Notes under the pieces: model-generated
The model's database searches: none
Seen by the model: only the letters and a program-made list of their open reading frames with translations
What the model was told of the DNA's origin: nothing
Assembly: GCA_020249265.1 (NCBI GenBank)
Contig: JADCGA010000011.1
Span: 186,001 to 250,000, forward strand
Direction: 5' to 3'
Origin: Roseomonas sp.
Lineage (GTDB): Bacteria > Pseudomonadota > Alphaproteobacteria > Acetobacterales > Acetobacteraceae
Length of the DNA: 64,000 nt
Shown: positions 25,984-34,473 of the stretch, one piece after another
Numbering within the stretch: position 1 is the stretch's first letter
Layout of the letters: each line of letters starts with the position of its first letter
Program-made: the position numbers and the translations under genes

Positions 25984-26264
25984 ACCCACCCGCGCTGCGC
26001 GCCCTGATCGCCGATAGCCTGACGCTTTGGGGTGTGGCTGGGCGCGTGGATATTGCTGATGTGGGCGTAAGAATCACTGCCGGTGATCAGGTGCTGCATG
26101 TCGCGCCAGCCTTGCCGGAAGAATCGCCGATGCGCTGGTGGCTGATCAGCGAAGCGCGGCGGCGCCCCGCGGCTTCGATGCTGGGGCTGCTGCGCAGCCT
26201 GCGTTATGCGCTGAATGCAACAAGCGCGGAACCGGCACGCGCGCGGGTTGCGGCGCCGCTGTGA
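25980..26264 (+). CDS. Small protein of unknown function between hydA and a COG0523 GTPase
   Basis: A 94-residue protein I do not recognise. Its ATG (25980) overlaps the hydA stop, and its TGA (26262-26264) overlaps the GTG start of the COG0523 gene, so it is embedded in a coupled array and very likely real. It has a leucine-rich N-terminal helix (PALRALIADSLTLWGVAG), a short beta segment (VDIADVGVRITAGDQVLHVAPA), a tryptophan pair in PMRWWLISEARR, and an alanine/arginine-rich tail. It has no cysteine and no membrane segment. Context suggests a partner in maturation or regulation of the amidohydrolase, which is inference. Confidence 0.75.
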   Translation: MNPPALRALIADSLTLWGVAGRVDIADVGVRITAGDQVLHVAPALPEESPMRWWLISEARRRPAASMLGLLRSLRYALNATSAEPARARVAAPL

Positions 26265-27226
26265 TTCCCGTTTCGGTCATCACCGGCTTTCTCGGCAGCG
26301 GCAAGACCACGCTGTTGCGTTCCGTACTGCGCGATCCGGCCTATGCCGGCAGCGCGGTGATTGTGAATGAATGGGGCGATATCGGGCTTGATCATGAATT
26401 GCTGGAAACATCGGAAGAGAATCTGCTGGGCCTTGCCAATGGGTGCCTCTGCTGCACCACACGCGGCGATTTGGCGCGCACGCTGATAGACCTTGCGGCG
26501 CGACGCAGATCAGGCGCTGTCACCTATCATCGCGTGCTGATCGAAACTTCTGGCCTGGCTGATCCTGCGCCCATTTTGCACACGCTTTTGGTGGACCCGA
26601 CCATTGCGGAGAGCCATCGAGTTGAGGCGGTGGTGACGGTTGTGGATGCGCTACTGGGGGCGGAGACCATTGCGCGCCATCCGGAAGCCACGCAGCAAGC
26701 CATGCTCGCGGATCGGTTGCTGCTTAGTAAAACTGATCTAGCGCCCGATACCTCATCCCTGGAGGCGCAGCTTGCGACCCTCAATCCCGGCGCGCCGATC
26801 TTGCGCTCGGTGCAGGGCGCCATTCCGCCCGATGTGCTGTTTGCTTCCGCCGCCCGACCGGAAGCCTTGCGGCATTGGCTGGACGCGACCGCCACGCCCA
26901 GCGCGCGCCACAGCGCGGGCGTGGAAACAATCTCCATTCTACGCGAAGACCCCCTACCCGGCGTGGTGCTGCCGCTTTTCCTGGAAGCCTTGGCCGAACA
27001 TGCCGGCGAGAAACTGCTGCGCATGAAAGGGATCATCCGCGTTGCGGAAGCGCCAGAAAAACCCGCAGTGCTGCATGGCGTGCGCCATGTGCTGCACCCA
27101 ATCGAATGGCTGGAAGATTGGCCCTCGGCGGATCGGCGCTCTCGCCTCGTGCTGATCGGCCAGGGTATTCCGCAATGGTGGCCGGCGCGGCTGCTGGAAG
27201 CCTTGGAAGAAGAAGCGCGCGGCTAA
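26261..27226 (+). CDS. COG0523 (CobW/P47K) family GTPase, putative metallochaperone
   Basis: A 321-residue G3E GTPase. The Walker A loop GFLGSGKTT is at 9-17. The metal-binding CxCC motif is at Cys62-Cys64-Cys65 (GCLCCT), ETSGLADP forms the switch/Walker B region, and SKTDL is the guanine-specificity motif. A CobW C-terminal domain (about 235-318) follows. Members of COG0523 deliver zinc, cobalt or other metals to client enzymes. Its overlap with the hydA-orf94 array suggests the binuclear amidohydrolase is the client. The start is GTG 26261, overlapping the preceding stop; the longer open frame upstream is antisense-free but lies inside orf94. The end overlaps the convergent gene by three bases. 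Confidence 0.88.
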   Translation: MIPVSVITGFLGSGKTTLLRSVLRDPAYAGSAVIVNEWGDIGLDHELLETSEENLLGLANGCLCCTTRGDLARTLIDLAARRRSGAVTYHRVLIETSGLADPAPILHTLLVDPTIAESHRVEAVVTVVDALLGAETIARHPEATQQAMLADRLLLSKTDLAPDTSSLEAQLATLNPGAPILRSVQGAIPPDVLFASAARPEALRHWLDATATPSARHSAGVETISILREDPLPGVVLPLFLEALAEHAGEKLLRMKGIIRVAEAPEKPAVLHGVRHVLHPIEWLEDWPSADRRSRLVLIGQGIPQWWPARLLEALEEEARG

Positions 27227-29571
27227 CCCGCAGCGCGGATCGCCGCCCAAATACGTTCCGGTGAGGCCGGCATTTCAATATGCGTGATGCCAAGCGGGCG
27301 CAGCGCATCCACCACGGCATTGATCAGCACAGGCAAAGCGCCAACCGTGCCAGCTTCACCAGCGCCCTTCACGCCAAGCGGATTGGTCTTGGTTGGCACG
27401 GGGTTGCTCTTCACCACCATATCCGGGAAGTCTGCCGCGCGCGGCATCAAATAATCCATGAAGCTTGCAGTCAAAAGCTGGCCATTGGCGTCGTAGCGAA
27501 TATCCTCACCGAACACTTGCCCAAGCCCCTGCGCGATGCCGCCATGAATCTGGCCCTTCAGCAACAACGGGTTGATCACCGTGCCGACATCATCCACCAC
27601 GGTATAGGCAACGGTCTGCGCTTCGCCCGTTTCGGGGTCAATTTCCACTTCCGCGATATGGCAGCCATTCGGGAAGGTTGCGTCACCGGGGCGCCTGATG
27701 AGCAAAGCGGAAAGCCCAAGCTCATCCTGCAATGGCAATTGGCCGGGGATATAGCTGCGGCGCGCGAGCGCTTCGATACCAATGCCGCGATCCGTCCCCG
27801 CGATGCGGAATTGCCCTTCGCTGAATTCAATATCGGCTTCCGCCGCTTCCAGAAAATGCGCGGCGAGTTTTTTGCCGCGTGCGATAATGCGTTCAGCCGC
27901 GCCTACCAAGGCACCACCCGCCGCCATCATGGAACGAGACCCGATGGTGCCGCGCCCATGCGTGACAATATCGGTGTCGCCATTGATGAAGCGGATACGT
28001 TCAGCCGGAATCCCGAGGCGTTCAGAGGCAACCTGGCGAAACACCGTCTCATGCCCCTGACCGTGATTATGGCTGCCCATCAGCAAGGTCATGCTGCCGC
28101 CGGAATCAAAGCGGATTTCAGCCGCTTCTTCCATTGGCCCACGATGCGGCCCGCCGGCGCTTTCAATGGCATTGGCAATGCCAATCCCACGCAGCTTGCC
28201 GCGCGCCTTGGCTTCCGCACGACGCGCCTCAAAACCCGCCCAATCCGCGGCCTTCAGTGCCAGCGCCATATTCTTCGGGAAATCACCGCTATCATAGGTG
28301 TAATCAAGCCCGGTGCGAAACGGTATCGCTTCGGGCGGGATCAGGTTTTTTTCGCGGAGCGCAATCCGATCCATGCCCATTTCATCAGCAGCCAAATCAA
28401 TGATGCGTTCAATAGCATAAATCGCCTCTGGCCGCCCGGCACCGCGATAGGGTGCTGTCGGCTGCGTATGCGTGAAAATACAGCGCACTTCGGTGAAGAT
28501 ATGCGGCGTGCGATAAACGCCCGCGAGCCCACCAACATTATTCGTGGCGGAAACCGGCCCCTGCCAGGCCAAATACGCGCCGACATTGCACAGCGTATGC
28601 ACGCGAAAGCCCAGAAATGTACCATCGGCTGCCAGCGCCAATTCAGCCGTTGATACGTTGTCGCGGGCATGTGTGTCAGCCAAAAAACTTTCGGTGCGCG
28701 TCGCTGTCCAACGCACCGGGCGGCCCAAAAGCTTCGCACCATGCAGCGCCAGCACATATTCCTGAAATGGGCTTTCCTTCATGCCAAAGCCGCCACCAAC
28801 ATCGGGTGAGATGATGCGCAACCTATTGGTTGGTATCTTCAGCGCGAATTCAGCGATTTCATTGCGCATCACATGCGGCAATTGCGTGCCAGTGGTCAGC
28901 GTATAGCGTTCTTCCACCGGATCATAACTCGCCAGCGCATTGCGCGGTTCCATGGGGTTGGCGGAAACCCGCGTGATGCGGAAATCAAAGCGCGTGACAT
29001 GCGCCGCGCGGGCAAAAGCAGCGTCCACCGCTGCCCTATCGCCCAGGCGGAACAGCACGCTTTCATTGGCTTGCGCCAGTTCCGGCCAAACCTGCGGCGC
29101 TTTAGGCTTGATCGCCTCTGCCACATCCGTCACCGCCGGTAAGGGTTCATAGTCAACAATAATCGCTTCCGCCGCATCCTGCGCCGCCGCCCGTGATGTC
29201 GCGATCACCGCCGCCACCGCATCGCCCACATAGCGCACTTGCCCCATTGCCAGCATGCGCCAGGGCGTTTGTGCCAGAGGTGATCCATTCCTTTGCAGCC
29301 GCGGCGTGACGCAGCGGAGCACGCCAAGTTCTTCGATATCCTCCGGCGTCAGTACCAACAGCACGCCAGGCATGCCGCGCGCCTTGCTGGCATCAAGCCG
29401 CGTGATGCGCGCCGATGCATGGGGGGAACGCAGCATCACCAGCTGCGCGGCATCAGTGCCGCCCAGATCATCCACATAACGCCCTTGCCCGCGCAGGAAG
29501 CGCATATCCTCAATCCGGCGCACGGGTGCGCCGATGCCGGTTCCTCTCATGGTGGCGGGGATATGGTTCAT
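27223..29571 (-). CDS. Form-II CoxL-like molybdopterin-binding subunit of a xanthine-dehydrogenase-family enzyme
   Basis: A 782-residue large (molybdenum cofactor) subunit of the xanthine dehydrogenase/CO dehydrogenase family. It has the N-terminal RRIEDMRFLRGQGRYVDD, the a/b hammerhead domain, and molybdopterin loops such as VGGGFGMKES. The active-site loop reads PYRGAGRPEA rather than the AYRCSFR of true CO dehydrogenase, placing it in the form-II group of unknown substrate. The catalytic glutamate lies in GVKGAGEAG near the C-terminus. No FAD (CoxM) or iron-sulfur (CoxS) subunit gene is nearby. Only the large subunit is encoded, so it must pair with partners elsewhere. AAGGAGA precedes the ATG at 29571. 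It may oxidise a heterocycle linked to the hydA pathway (inference). Confidence 0.88.
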   Translation of the reverse strand: MNHIPATMRGTGIGAPVRRIEDMRFLRGQGRYVDDLGGTDAAQLVMLRSPHASARITRLDASKARGMPGVLLVLTPEDIEELGVLRCVTPRLQRNGSPLAQTPWRMLAMGQVRYVGDAVAAVIATSRAAAQDAAEAIIVDYEPLPAVTDVAEAIKPKAPQVWPELAQANESVLFRLGDRAAVDAAFARAAHVTRFDFRITRVSANPMEPRNALASYDPVEERYTLTTGTQLPHVMRNEIAEFALKIPTNRLRIISPDVGGGFGMKESPFQEYVLALHGAKLLGRPVRWTATRTESFLADTHARDNVSTAELALAADGTFLGFRVHTLCNVGAYLAWQGPVSATNNVGGLAGVYRTPHIFTEVRCIFTHTQPTAPYRGAGRPEAIYAIERIIDLAADEMGMDRIALREKNLIPPEAIPFRTGLDYTYDSGDFPKNMALALKAADWAGFEARRAEAKARGKLRGIGIANAIESAGGPHRGPMEEAAEIRFDSGGSMTLLMGSHNHGQGHETVFRQVASERLGIPAERIRFINGDTDIVTHGRGTIGSRSMMAAGGALVGAAERIIARGKKLAAHFLEAAEADIEFSEGQFRIAGTDRGIGIEALARRSYIPGQLPLQDELGLSALLIRRPGDATFPNGCHIAEVEIDPETGEAQTVAYTVVDDVGTVINPLLLKGQIHGGIAQGLGQVFGEDIRYDANGQLLTASFMDYLMPRAADFPDMVVKSNPVPTKTNPLGVKGAGEAGTVGALPVLINAVVDALRPLGITHIEMPASPERIWAAIRAAG

Positions 29572-29697
29572 GGCCTGGACTCTCCTTGAAGTGTAAGCTC
29601 ATAGGTGCCGCGGCGCTTCGTCAATCCCAAGGTTTTCTTGACGCACGGGCAAGCATTCTCCCTAATGAGCCACACGCGCAAACCACCGGGGGTCATC

Positions 29698-30663
29698 ATG
29701 CAGCGGCGCCATATCTTGCTTGGCCTCACCAGCGCGGCTTTGGCGAGCCCCGCCATCGCCCAAGGCGCCTGGCCCAATCGCCCCTTGCGCATGATTGTGC
29801 CGTTCACGCCAGGTGCGGCGACCGATGCCATGGCGCGGCTTGCCGCCACCAAGCTGGCCGATGCGCTGGGCGTCACCGTGGTGGTGGAAAATCGCGCCGG
29901 TGCGAATGGCGCGGTCGGCAGCCAGGCCGTGCTGCAAGCCGCGGCAGATGGCTATACGCTGCTTGGTTCCGCTTCCATTCATCCCATGGCGCGGCAGGTG
30001 ATGAAGAACGCGCCTTATGATCCCGTGCAGGATTTCGTCGCGGTCGCCCGCACCGCGCGCGGCCCCTTGGTGCTGGTGATGAACCCACGCCTGCCGCAAA
30101 CCACCATCCCGGCAGTGGTGGAAGCCGCGAAGCGTGAGCCCGCCAAATGGTCCTTCGCAACATCCTCCCTTGGGGCGGCGGGACATTTGGGCAGTATTGA
30201 ATTCAATCGGCTTACCGGCGCGAATATCGAAATTGTGGGCTATCGCGGCTCCGCCCCGGCGCTCACGGATGTCGCTGCCGGCAATGCGCAGCTGATGTTC
30301 GATCCGGTGCTGGCGACACTGCCCATGGTGCGCGCGGGGCAATTGCGCGGCCTTGGCGTTGCGACCGCCGCGCGCACGCCTTTGGCGCCGGATCTGCCCA
30401 CACTCGCGGAAGCCGGGCTGCCGGGTTTTGAATTCTATTCCTGGTATGGCGTTTGGGCGCCGCGCGGCGTGCCGGCGGAAATCCTGCAGCGGCTCAATCG
30501 CATTCTGGTGGATGGCATGCGCGAAACCGCCACGGTGCAGCGGCTGAGCGGGCTTGGCTTTGAACCCGTCGCGGAAACAGTGGAAGAAGCCGAAGCCTTT
30601 ATCCGCGCCGATGTCGCCCGCAATGCAGCATTGCTGCGCCTTGCGAATTTCCAGCCGGAGTAA
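29698..30663 (+). CDS. Bug/TctC-family tripartite tricarboxylate transporter binding protein
   Basis: A periplasmic solute-binding protein of 321 residues of the Bug family. The signal peptide (MQRRHILLGLTSAALASPAIAQ) has a twin-arginine-like start and an AxA cleavage site. The mature part begins with WPNRPLRMIVPFTPGAATDAMAR in style, then VENRAGANGAVGSQAV, the ligand-binding loop of the family, and ends with PTLAEAGLPGFEFYSWYGVWAP. Ligands of Bug proteins are carboxylates, amino acids or heterocyclic acids. No TctA/TctB membrane genes are near, so it must borrow transporter parts or act as a sensor. ATG 29698 is chosen over an in-frame TTG at 29605 because the signal peptide begins there. 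It is divergent from the CoxL-like gene. Confidence 0.88.
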   Translation: MQRRHILLGLTSAALASPAIAQGAWPNRPLRMIVPFTPGAATDAMARLAATKLADALGVTVVVENRAGANGAVGSQAVLQAAADGYTLLGSASIHPMARQVMKNAPYDPVQDFVAVARTARGPLVLVMNPRLPQTTIPAVVEAAKREPAKWSFATSSLGAAGHLGSIEFNRLTGANIEIVGYRGSAPALTDVAAGNAQLMFDPVLATLPMVRAGQLRGLGVATAARTPLAPDLPTLAEAGLPGFEFYSWYGVWAPRGVPAEILQRLNRILVDGMRETATVQRLSGLGFEPVAETVEEAEAFIRADVARNAALLRLANFQPE

Positions 30664-30743
30664 CGGGCGCGCAGCCATATGCCGCTTGCGGCGCGGGCGG
30701 GCTCACGCCATTGTGGGGGTGCATTCTTACCGGGCATCACTTC

Positions 30744-31724
30744 ATGGATAGCTATAATCGCCGGTCTCTTTTGGCGCTGAGCGCCGGGCTTGCCGCAAGC
30801 CCTGGCACCCTTCGCGCGCAGGCCGCTTGGCCGGATCGGCCGGTGCGGATCATTTGCGCTTTTCCGGGTGGGTCCACGCCGGACCTCGCGGCGCGGGCGA
30901 TTGCGCCGCATTTGCAGCAGGTGCTGGGCCAGCCGGTGATTGTGGAAAACCGCGCTGGCGGCGGCGGGCATATCGGCACGGAAGCCGTGGCGCGCGCGAC
31001 CGATGGCCATACACTCGGCGTCACCATTGGCGGGCCGGGCAGCACGGCGAAAATCCTGAACCCGGCGCTTGGCTATGATCCAGCGACCGATCTAGCGCCG
31101 ATCAGCCTTTTGGCGCGGCTGCCCTTTGTGCTGGTCGTGCATCCTTCCGTGCCGGCGCGCAACGCGGCGGAGTTTGTGGCCTTCGCCAAGGCCAATCCGG
31201 GCAAGATCAGCTATGCCTCCACCGGGCCTGGCACGCTTTCCCATCTGGTGATGGAAGACCTTGCGGCGTCTCAGGGTTTTGAAGCCGTGCACGTGCCCTA
31301 TCGCGCGGTCGGTCAGGCGGTACTGGATTTGGTTGCGGGGCGCATTCAGGCGTTTTTCGCTGCAACTGGCGGCGTGCTTGGCCAGGTGCGTGATGGTTCC
31401 GTGCGTGCGTTGGCGGTGACGAGCGCGGAGCGTTTCCCTGCTTTGCCCGATGTGCCGACCATGGCGGAAGCCGGCGTGCCTTCCGATCCGGCTGTTGCCT
31501 GGATTGGGCTTTTCGCGCCGGCGGGCTTCCCCGCGGATCGCATCGCGCGGCTGGCGGAGGAAACCGGCAAGGCGCTGGCTGTGCCCGATCAGCGCCGCGC
31601 GCTTGAAACCGCCGGCTTCACCGTGGTGGGGAGTGATACGGAGAGTTTCCGCGCGCTGCTCGCTTCCGATATCGCGCGCTGGGGCGGGCTGATTCGCCGG
31701 CTTGGGCTGAAGCCGGAGAGCTGA
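30744..31724 (+). CDS. Bug/TctC-family binding protein (second copy)
   Basis: A 326-residue paralogue of the preceding gene. The signal peptide contains NRRSLLALSAGLAASPGTLRAQA. Family motifs are RIICAFPGGSTPDLAARAI, VENRAGGGGHIGTEAVARA, VPYRAVGQAVLDLVAG and LPDVPTMAEAGVP. ATG 30744 is the natural start before the signal peptide; the frame is open from 30711. It lies 80 bases after the first copy, a gap containing a short gccg-cttg-cggc hairpin. The two differ strongly in sequence, so probably bind different ligands. It ends one base from the convergent flavodoxin-like gene of the ars operon. Confidence 0.87.
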   Translation: MDSYNRRSLLALSAGLAASPGTLRAQAAWPDRPVRIICAFPGGSTPDLAARAIAPHLQQVLGQPVIVENRAGGGGHIGTEAVARATDGHTLGVTIGGPGSTAKILNPALGYDPATDLAPISLLARLPFVLVVHPSVPARNAAEFVAFAKANPGKISYASTGPGTLSHLVMEDLAASQGFEAVHVPYRAVGQAVLDLVAGRIQAFFAATGGVLGQVRDGSVRALAVTSAERFPALPDVPTMAEAGVPSDPAVAWIGLFAPAGFPADRIARLAEETGKALAVPDQRRALETAGFTVVGSDTESFRALLASDIARWGGLIRRLGLKPES

Positions 31725-31725
31725 G

Positions 31726-32217
31726 TCAGAAAATTCCAGCGGCAAGCCCGGCAGCGAAAGCAGCGCCGAGTTCGTCGCAGCGTGCAAGGTCTGCCGCACC
31801 GATAATCTTTGGCGCGGCAATCGCTTCGGGGGTTTGCGCACCGGTGATGATGATCAGCGGTTCCGCAATGGGCTTCAGCCGCCAACCGGTCGCGATACGC
31901 GCAATTTGCCGCGCGGCGCCCGTGCCGTCAGACCCCGCGCAGATCATGGTCGCGTAAGGGCGGCCTTGGATCTGATCCAGCAGCGGGTAATAGCAGCGAT
32001 CGAAGAAATCCTTCATCACGCCGGCCATGCTGGCCAGGTTTTCAGGTGTGGCGAAGATATAGCCATCCGCTGCCAGCAAATCCTCCGCGCCGGTTTCAGC
32101 GGCATGCATGCCCGCGACGGCGATATTGCTTTCCCCCATGGCGCCTTCAAGCGCTGCTTGCGCCATCTGCCGCGCGCCATCCGTCATGGAATGGTGAATG
32201 ACCAGAAGTGTCTTCAT
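31726..32217 (-). CDS. Flavodoxin-fold NAD(P)H-dependent oxidoreductase, last gene of the ars operon
   Basis: A 163-residue flavodoxin-like protein. It has a phosphate-binding loop after the first strand (VIHHSMTDGARQMAQ), YIFATPENLASMAGVMKDFFDR, which is the isoalloxazine-contacting second loop, and a third in AGSDGTGAARQIARIATG. It overlaps the arsJ stop by four bases (ATGA), so is translated with it. Other ars operons can contain ArsH, a flavin-dependent NADPH reductase that oxidises trivalent organoarsenicals. This protein is shorter and not clearly ArsH. A redox role in arsenic detoxification is inferred from position only. Confidence 0.78.
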   Translation of the reverse strand: MKTLLVIHHSMTDGARQMAQAALEGAMGESNIAVAGMHAAETGAEDLLAADGYIFATPENLASMAGVMKDFFDRCYYPLLDQIQGRPYATMICAGSDGTGAARQIARIATGWRLKPIAEPLIIITGAQTPEAIAAPKIIGAADLARCDELGAAFAAGLAAGIF

Positions 32218-33428
32218 GCGGATTTAGCGTAAGCACCGCGCCCTTCGGGCAGCAATAGCGTGATGGCCCAACATAGCCCGAGCATCACCGCAGCACCCGC
32301 CAATGCGCCCATGATGCCGGCCATTTGATAGAGCAAGCCCGACAGCAGCGTGCCGGCAAAGCGCCCGGCAGCATTGGCGGCGTAGTAAAACCCCACATCC
32401 TCGGCGGCTTTTTTGGAGCCAGCATAAGCCAGGATCAGATAGGAATGGAGCGAGGAATTCACCGCAAAGGCAAAGCCAAACACCAAAAGCCCCGCCACCA
32501 GCACCAGATCAGCGCGGCCTGCGTCAAACCATAGTGCCACCATCAACGCGGGCGGCAGCAACGCTAGGCCAAGGCACCATAGCCGCGCAGCGGGCACCTC
32601 CGCGCTCAGCCCATCGGCGCTGCGTTGAATGAGTGATGGTGCTGCTGCCTGCACCAGCCCATAGCCGATGGTCCAAATGGCGAGGAAACCACCCACTGCC
32701 GCAAAGCTCCAACCCGAGGAATAGAGAAACACCGGAAGCGCCACCACAAACCAGACATCGCGTGCGCCGAAAAGCAAAACGCGCGCCGCCGCCAGCAGAT
32801 TGACACCGCGATCCCGCGCCATGAATTCGCGCATGGAGCTTGACGCCTTGGCCCTGCCCATCATCGGCGGCAGGGAGGCCACGACGCCAAGCAACACCAG
32901 CCCAAGCAGTGCGGCCATCAGCCAAAGTGCGCCCTCAAAACCAAGCGCTTCCAGCAACACGCCGCCCAGGAAAAACCCGACGCCCTTCATGGCGTTCTTG
33001 CTGCCGGTGAACCAGGCGACCCAGCGAAACAAGCGGCCAGAGGCATCGCCTGCCGTCAGCTTGATGGCGGATTTGGAGGCGGTTTTGGTGATGTCCTTCG
33101 CGATACCGCAAACGCCCTGCGCGAGCACCACCCAAGCCAGCGCCATGGCTGGCACCCAGCCTGGCGATAGCGCTGACAGCATCAGGAAACCTGCGATTTG
33201 CGCGGCCAGCCCCACCGCCAACATGCGCGCAATACCAAAGCGTGTGGCGAGCCAGCCGCCGACAAGATTGGCGCCAATCCCCGCTGCCTCATACAGCAAG
33301 AACAGGAAAGCCAGCGCAAAGGGCGAATAGCCAAGCTTGTGGAAATGCAGCAGCACCAGCATGCGCAAGGCGCCATCGGTCAGCGTAAAGCCCCAATAGG
33401 CGGCGGTGACGATGGCGTAGTTGCGCAT
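32214..33428 (-). CDS. arsJ: Organoarsenical efflux transporter ArsJ
   Basis: A 404-residue major-facilitator membrane protein with about 12 hydrophobic segments. ArsJ exports 1-arseno-3-phosphoglycerate, the unstable product made when GAPDH uses arsenate in place of phosphate, so the pair removes arsenate without reducing it. Recognisable points are the N-terminal RNYAIVTAAYWGFTLTDGALRMLVL, the GLGA-type loop between helices 2 and 3, and the ITKTASKSAIKL segment. The long open frame begins at 33530, but ATG 33428 sits one base after the GAPDH stop and starts the conserved N-terminus. Co-occurrence with the GAPDH gene is itself diagnostic. Confidence 0.92.
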   Translation of the reverse strand: MRNYAIVTAAYWGFTLTDGALRMLVLLHFHKLGYSPFALAFLFLLYEAAGIGANLVGGWLATRFGIARMLAVGLAAQIAGFLMLSALSPGWVPAMALAWVVLAQGVCGIAKDITKTASKSAIKLTAGDASGRLFRWVAWFTGSKNAMKGVGFFLGGVLLEALGFEGALWLMAALLGLVLLGVVASLPPMMGRAKASSSMREFMARDRGVNLLAAARVLLFGARDVWFVVALPVFLYSSGWSFAAVGGFLAIWTIGYGLVQAAAPSLIQRSADGLSAEVPAARLWCLGLALLPPALMVALWFDAGRADLVLVAGLLVFGFAFAVNSSLHSYLILAYAGSKKAAEDVGFYYAANAAGRFAGTLLSGLLYQMAGIMGALAGAAVMLGLCWAITLLLPEGRGAYAKSA

Positions 33429-33429
33429 C

Positions 33430-34473
33430 TCAGATGCCGCGCGCTTCCATGATGCAGGCCAGATCCACCATGCGGCAGGCATAGCCCATTTCATTGTCAT
33501 ACCAGGCATAGATTTTTGCCATGGTGCCATCTGTCACCAAAGTGGATAGCGCATCAATGATGGAACTTCGCGTATCGCGCGCGTAATCGGCAGAAACCAA
33601 AGGCCGCTCCTCATAGCCCAGAATACCGGCCAGCGAGCCTTCGGCTGCGGCGCGGAACAGCGCGTTCAATTCCTCGGCGGTTGTGGCGCGCTGCAATTCA
33701 AACACGCAATCCGTGAGGGACGCATTCAGCACCGGGGCGCGCACCGCATGGCCATTCAGCTTGCCTTTCAATTCCGGATAGATCAGCGCGATTGCCGTCG
33801 CACTGCCCGTGGTGGTGGGCTGCAAGGACAGCATGGCGGAACGCGCGCGGCGCAAATCCTTATGGGGCGCATCCACGACCACATTAGTATTGGTGGGGTC
33901 ATGGATTGTGGTAATCTGGCCATGCCTGATCCCAATCGTCTCATGCACCACTTTTACCACGGGGGCGAGGCAATTGGTGGTGCAGGATGCGGCGGTGACA
34001 ATCGGGTGCCACGCGGGATCATACAGCGCATCATTCACGCCAACCACGATATTCAGCACCGATGCTTCCTTGACCGGTGCCGCGACAATCACGCGCTTCG
34101 CCCCACGATCGAGATGCCCGCGCAGAGTGGCTTCGGTCAGGAATTTGCCGCTGCATTCCAACACCAATTCAACACCAAGATCACCCCAGGGAATCGCTGC
34201 CGGTGTCGCGTGTTCCGTGAAACCGATGCGCTTCTCACCAACGCGCAACCCATCCGCACCTTCCGCCGCGATAGGCGCACGCCAGCGGCCCTGCACGGAA
34301 TCAAAAGCGAGCAAATGCGCCGTTGCCGCCGCACCGCCCTTCACTTCATTCACATGCACAATGTCCAGCCGATTGGCGCGGCGTGGATCATCCTCACCGC
34401 GCTCCGCCGCGCCGAAAGCCGCGCGAAACGCCAGGCGGCCAATGCGGCCCATGCCATTAATGCCGACCCTCAT
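33430..34473 (-). CDS. ArsJ-associated glyceraldehyde-3-phosphate dehydrogenase
   Basis: A 347-residue GAPDH-fold enzyme. The NAD-binding start is [14 protein letters not shown], and the catalytic cysteine is Cys164 in SCTTNC (163-168). The C-terminal [16 protein letters not shown] is conserved. In arsJ operons this enzyme forms 1-arseno-3-phosphoglycerate from glyceraldehyde-3-phosphate and arsenate. Its ATG overlaps the ArsR-ArsC stop by four bases and arsJ starts one base after its own stop, so all three are coupled. Compared with the housekeeping enzyme there is an insertion after residue 20 ([14 protein letters not shown]). A housekeeping gap is presumably elsewhere. Confidence 0.93.
   Translation of the reverse strand: MRVGINGMGRIGRLAFRAAFGAAERGEDDPRRANRLDIVHVNEVKGGAAATAHLLAFDSVQGRWRAPIAAEGADGLRVGEKRIGFTEHATPAAIPWGDLGVELVLECSGKFLTEATLRGHLDRGAKRVIVAAPVKEASVLNIVVGVNDALYDPAWHPIVTAASCTTNCLAPVVKVVHETIGIRHGQITTIHDPTNTNVVVDAPHKDLRRARSAMLSLQPTTTGSATAIALIYPELKGKLNGHAVRAPVLNASLTDCVFELQRATTAEELNALFRAAAEGSLAGILGYEERPLVSADYARDTRSSIIDALSTLVTDGTMAKIYAWYDNEMGYACRMVDLACIMEARGI

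Noticed and set aside
27280-28653. 457-codon plus-strand open frame inside the CoxL-like gene
   Set aside because: Antisense shadow; the opposite strand carries all the conserved molybdenum-hydroxylase motifs.
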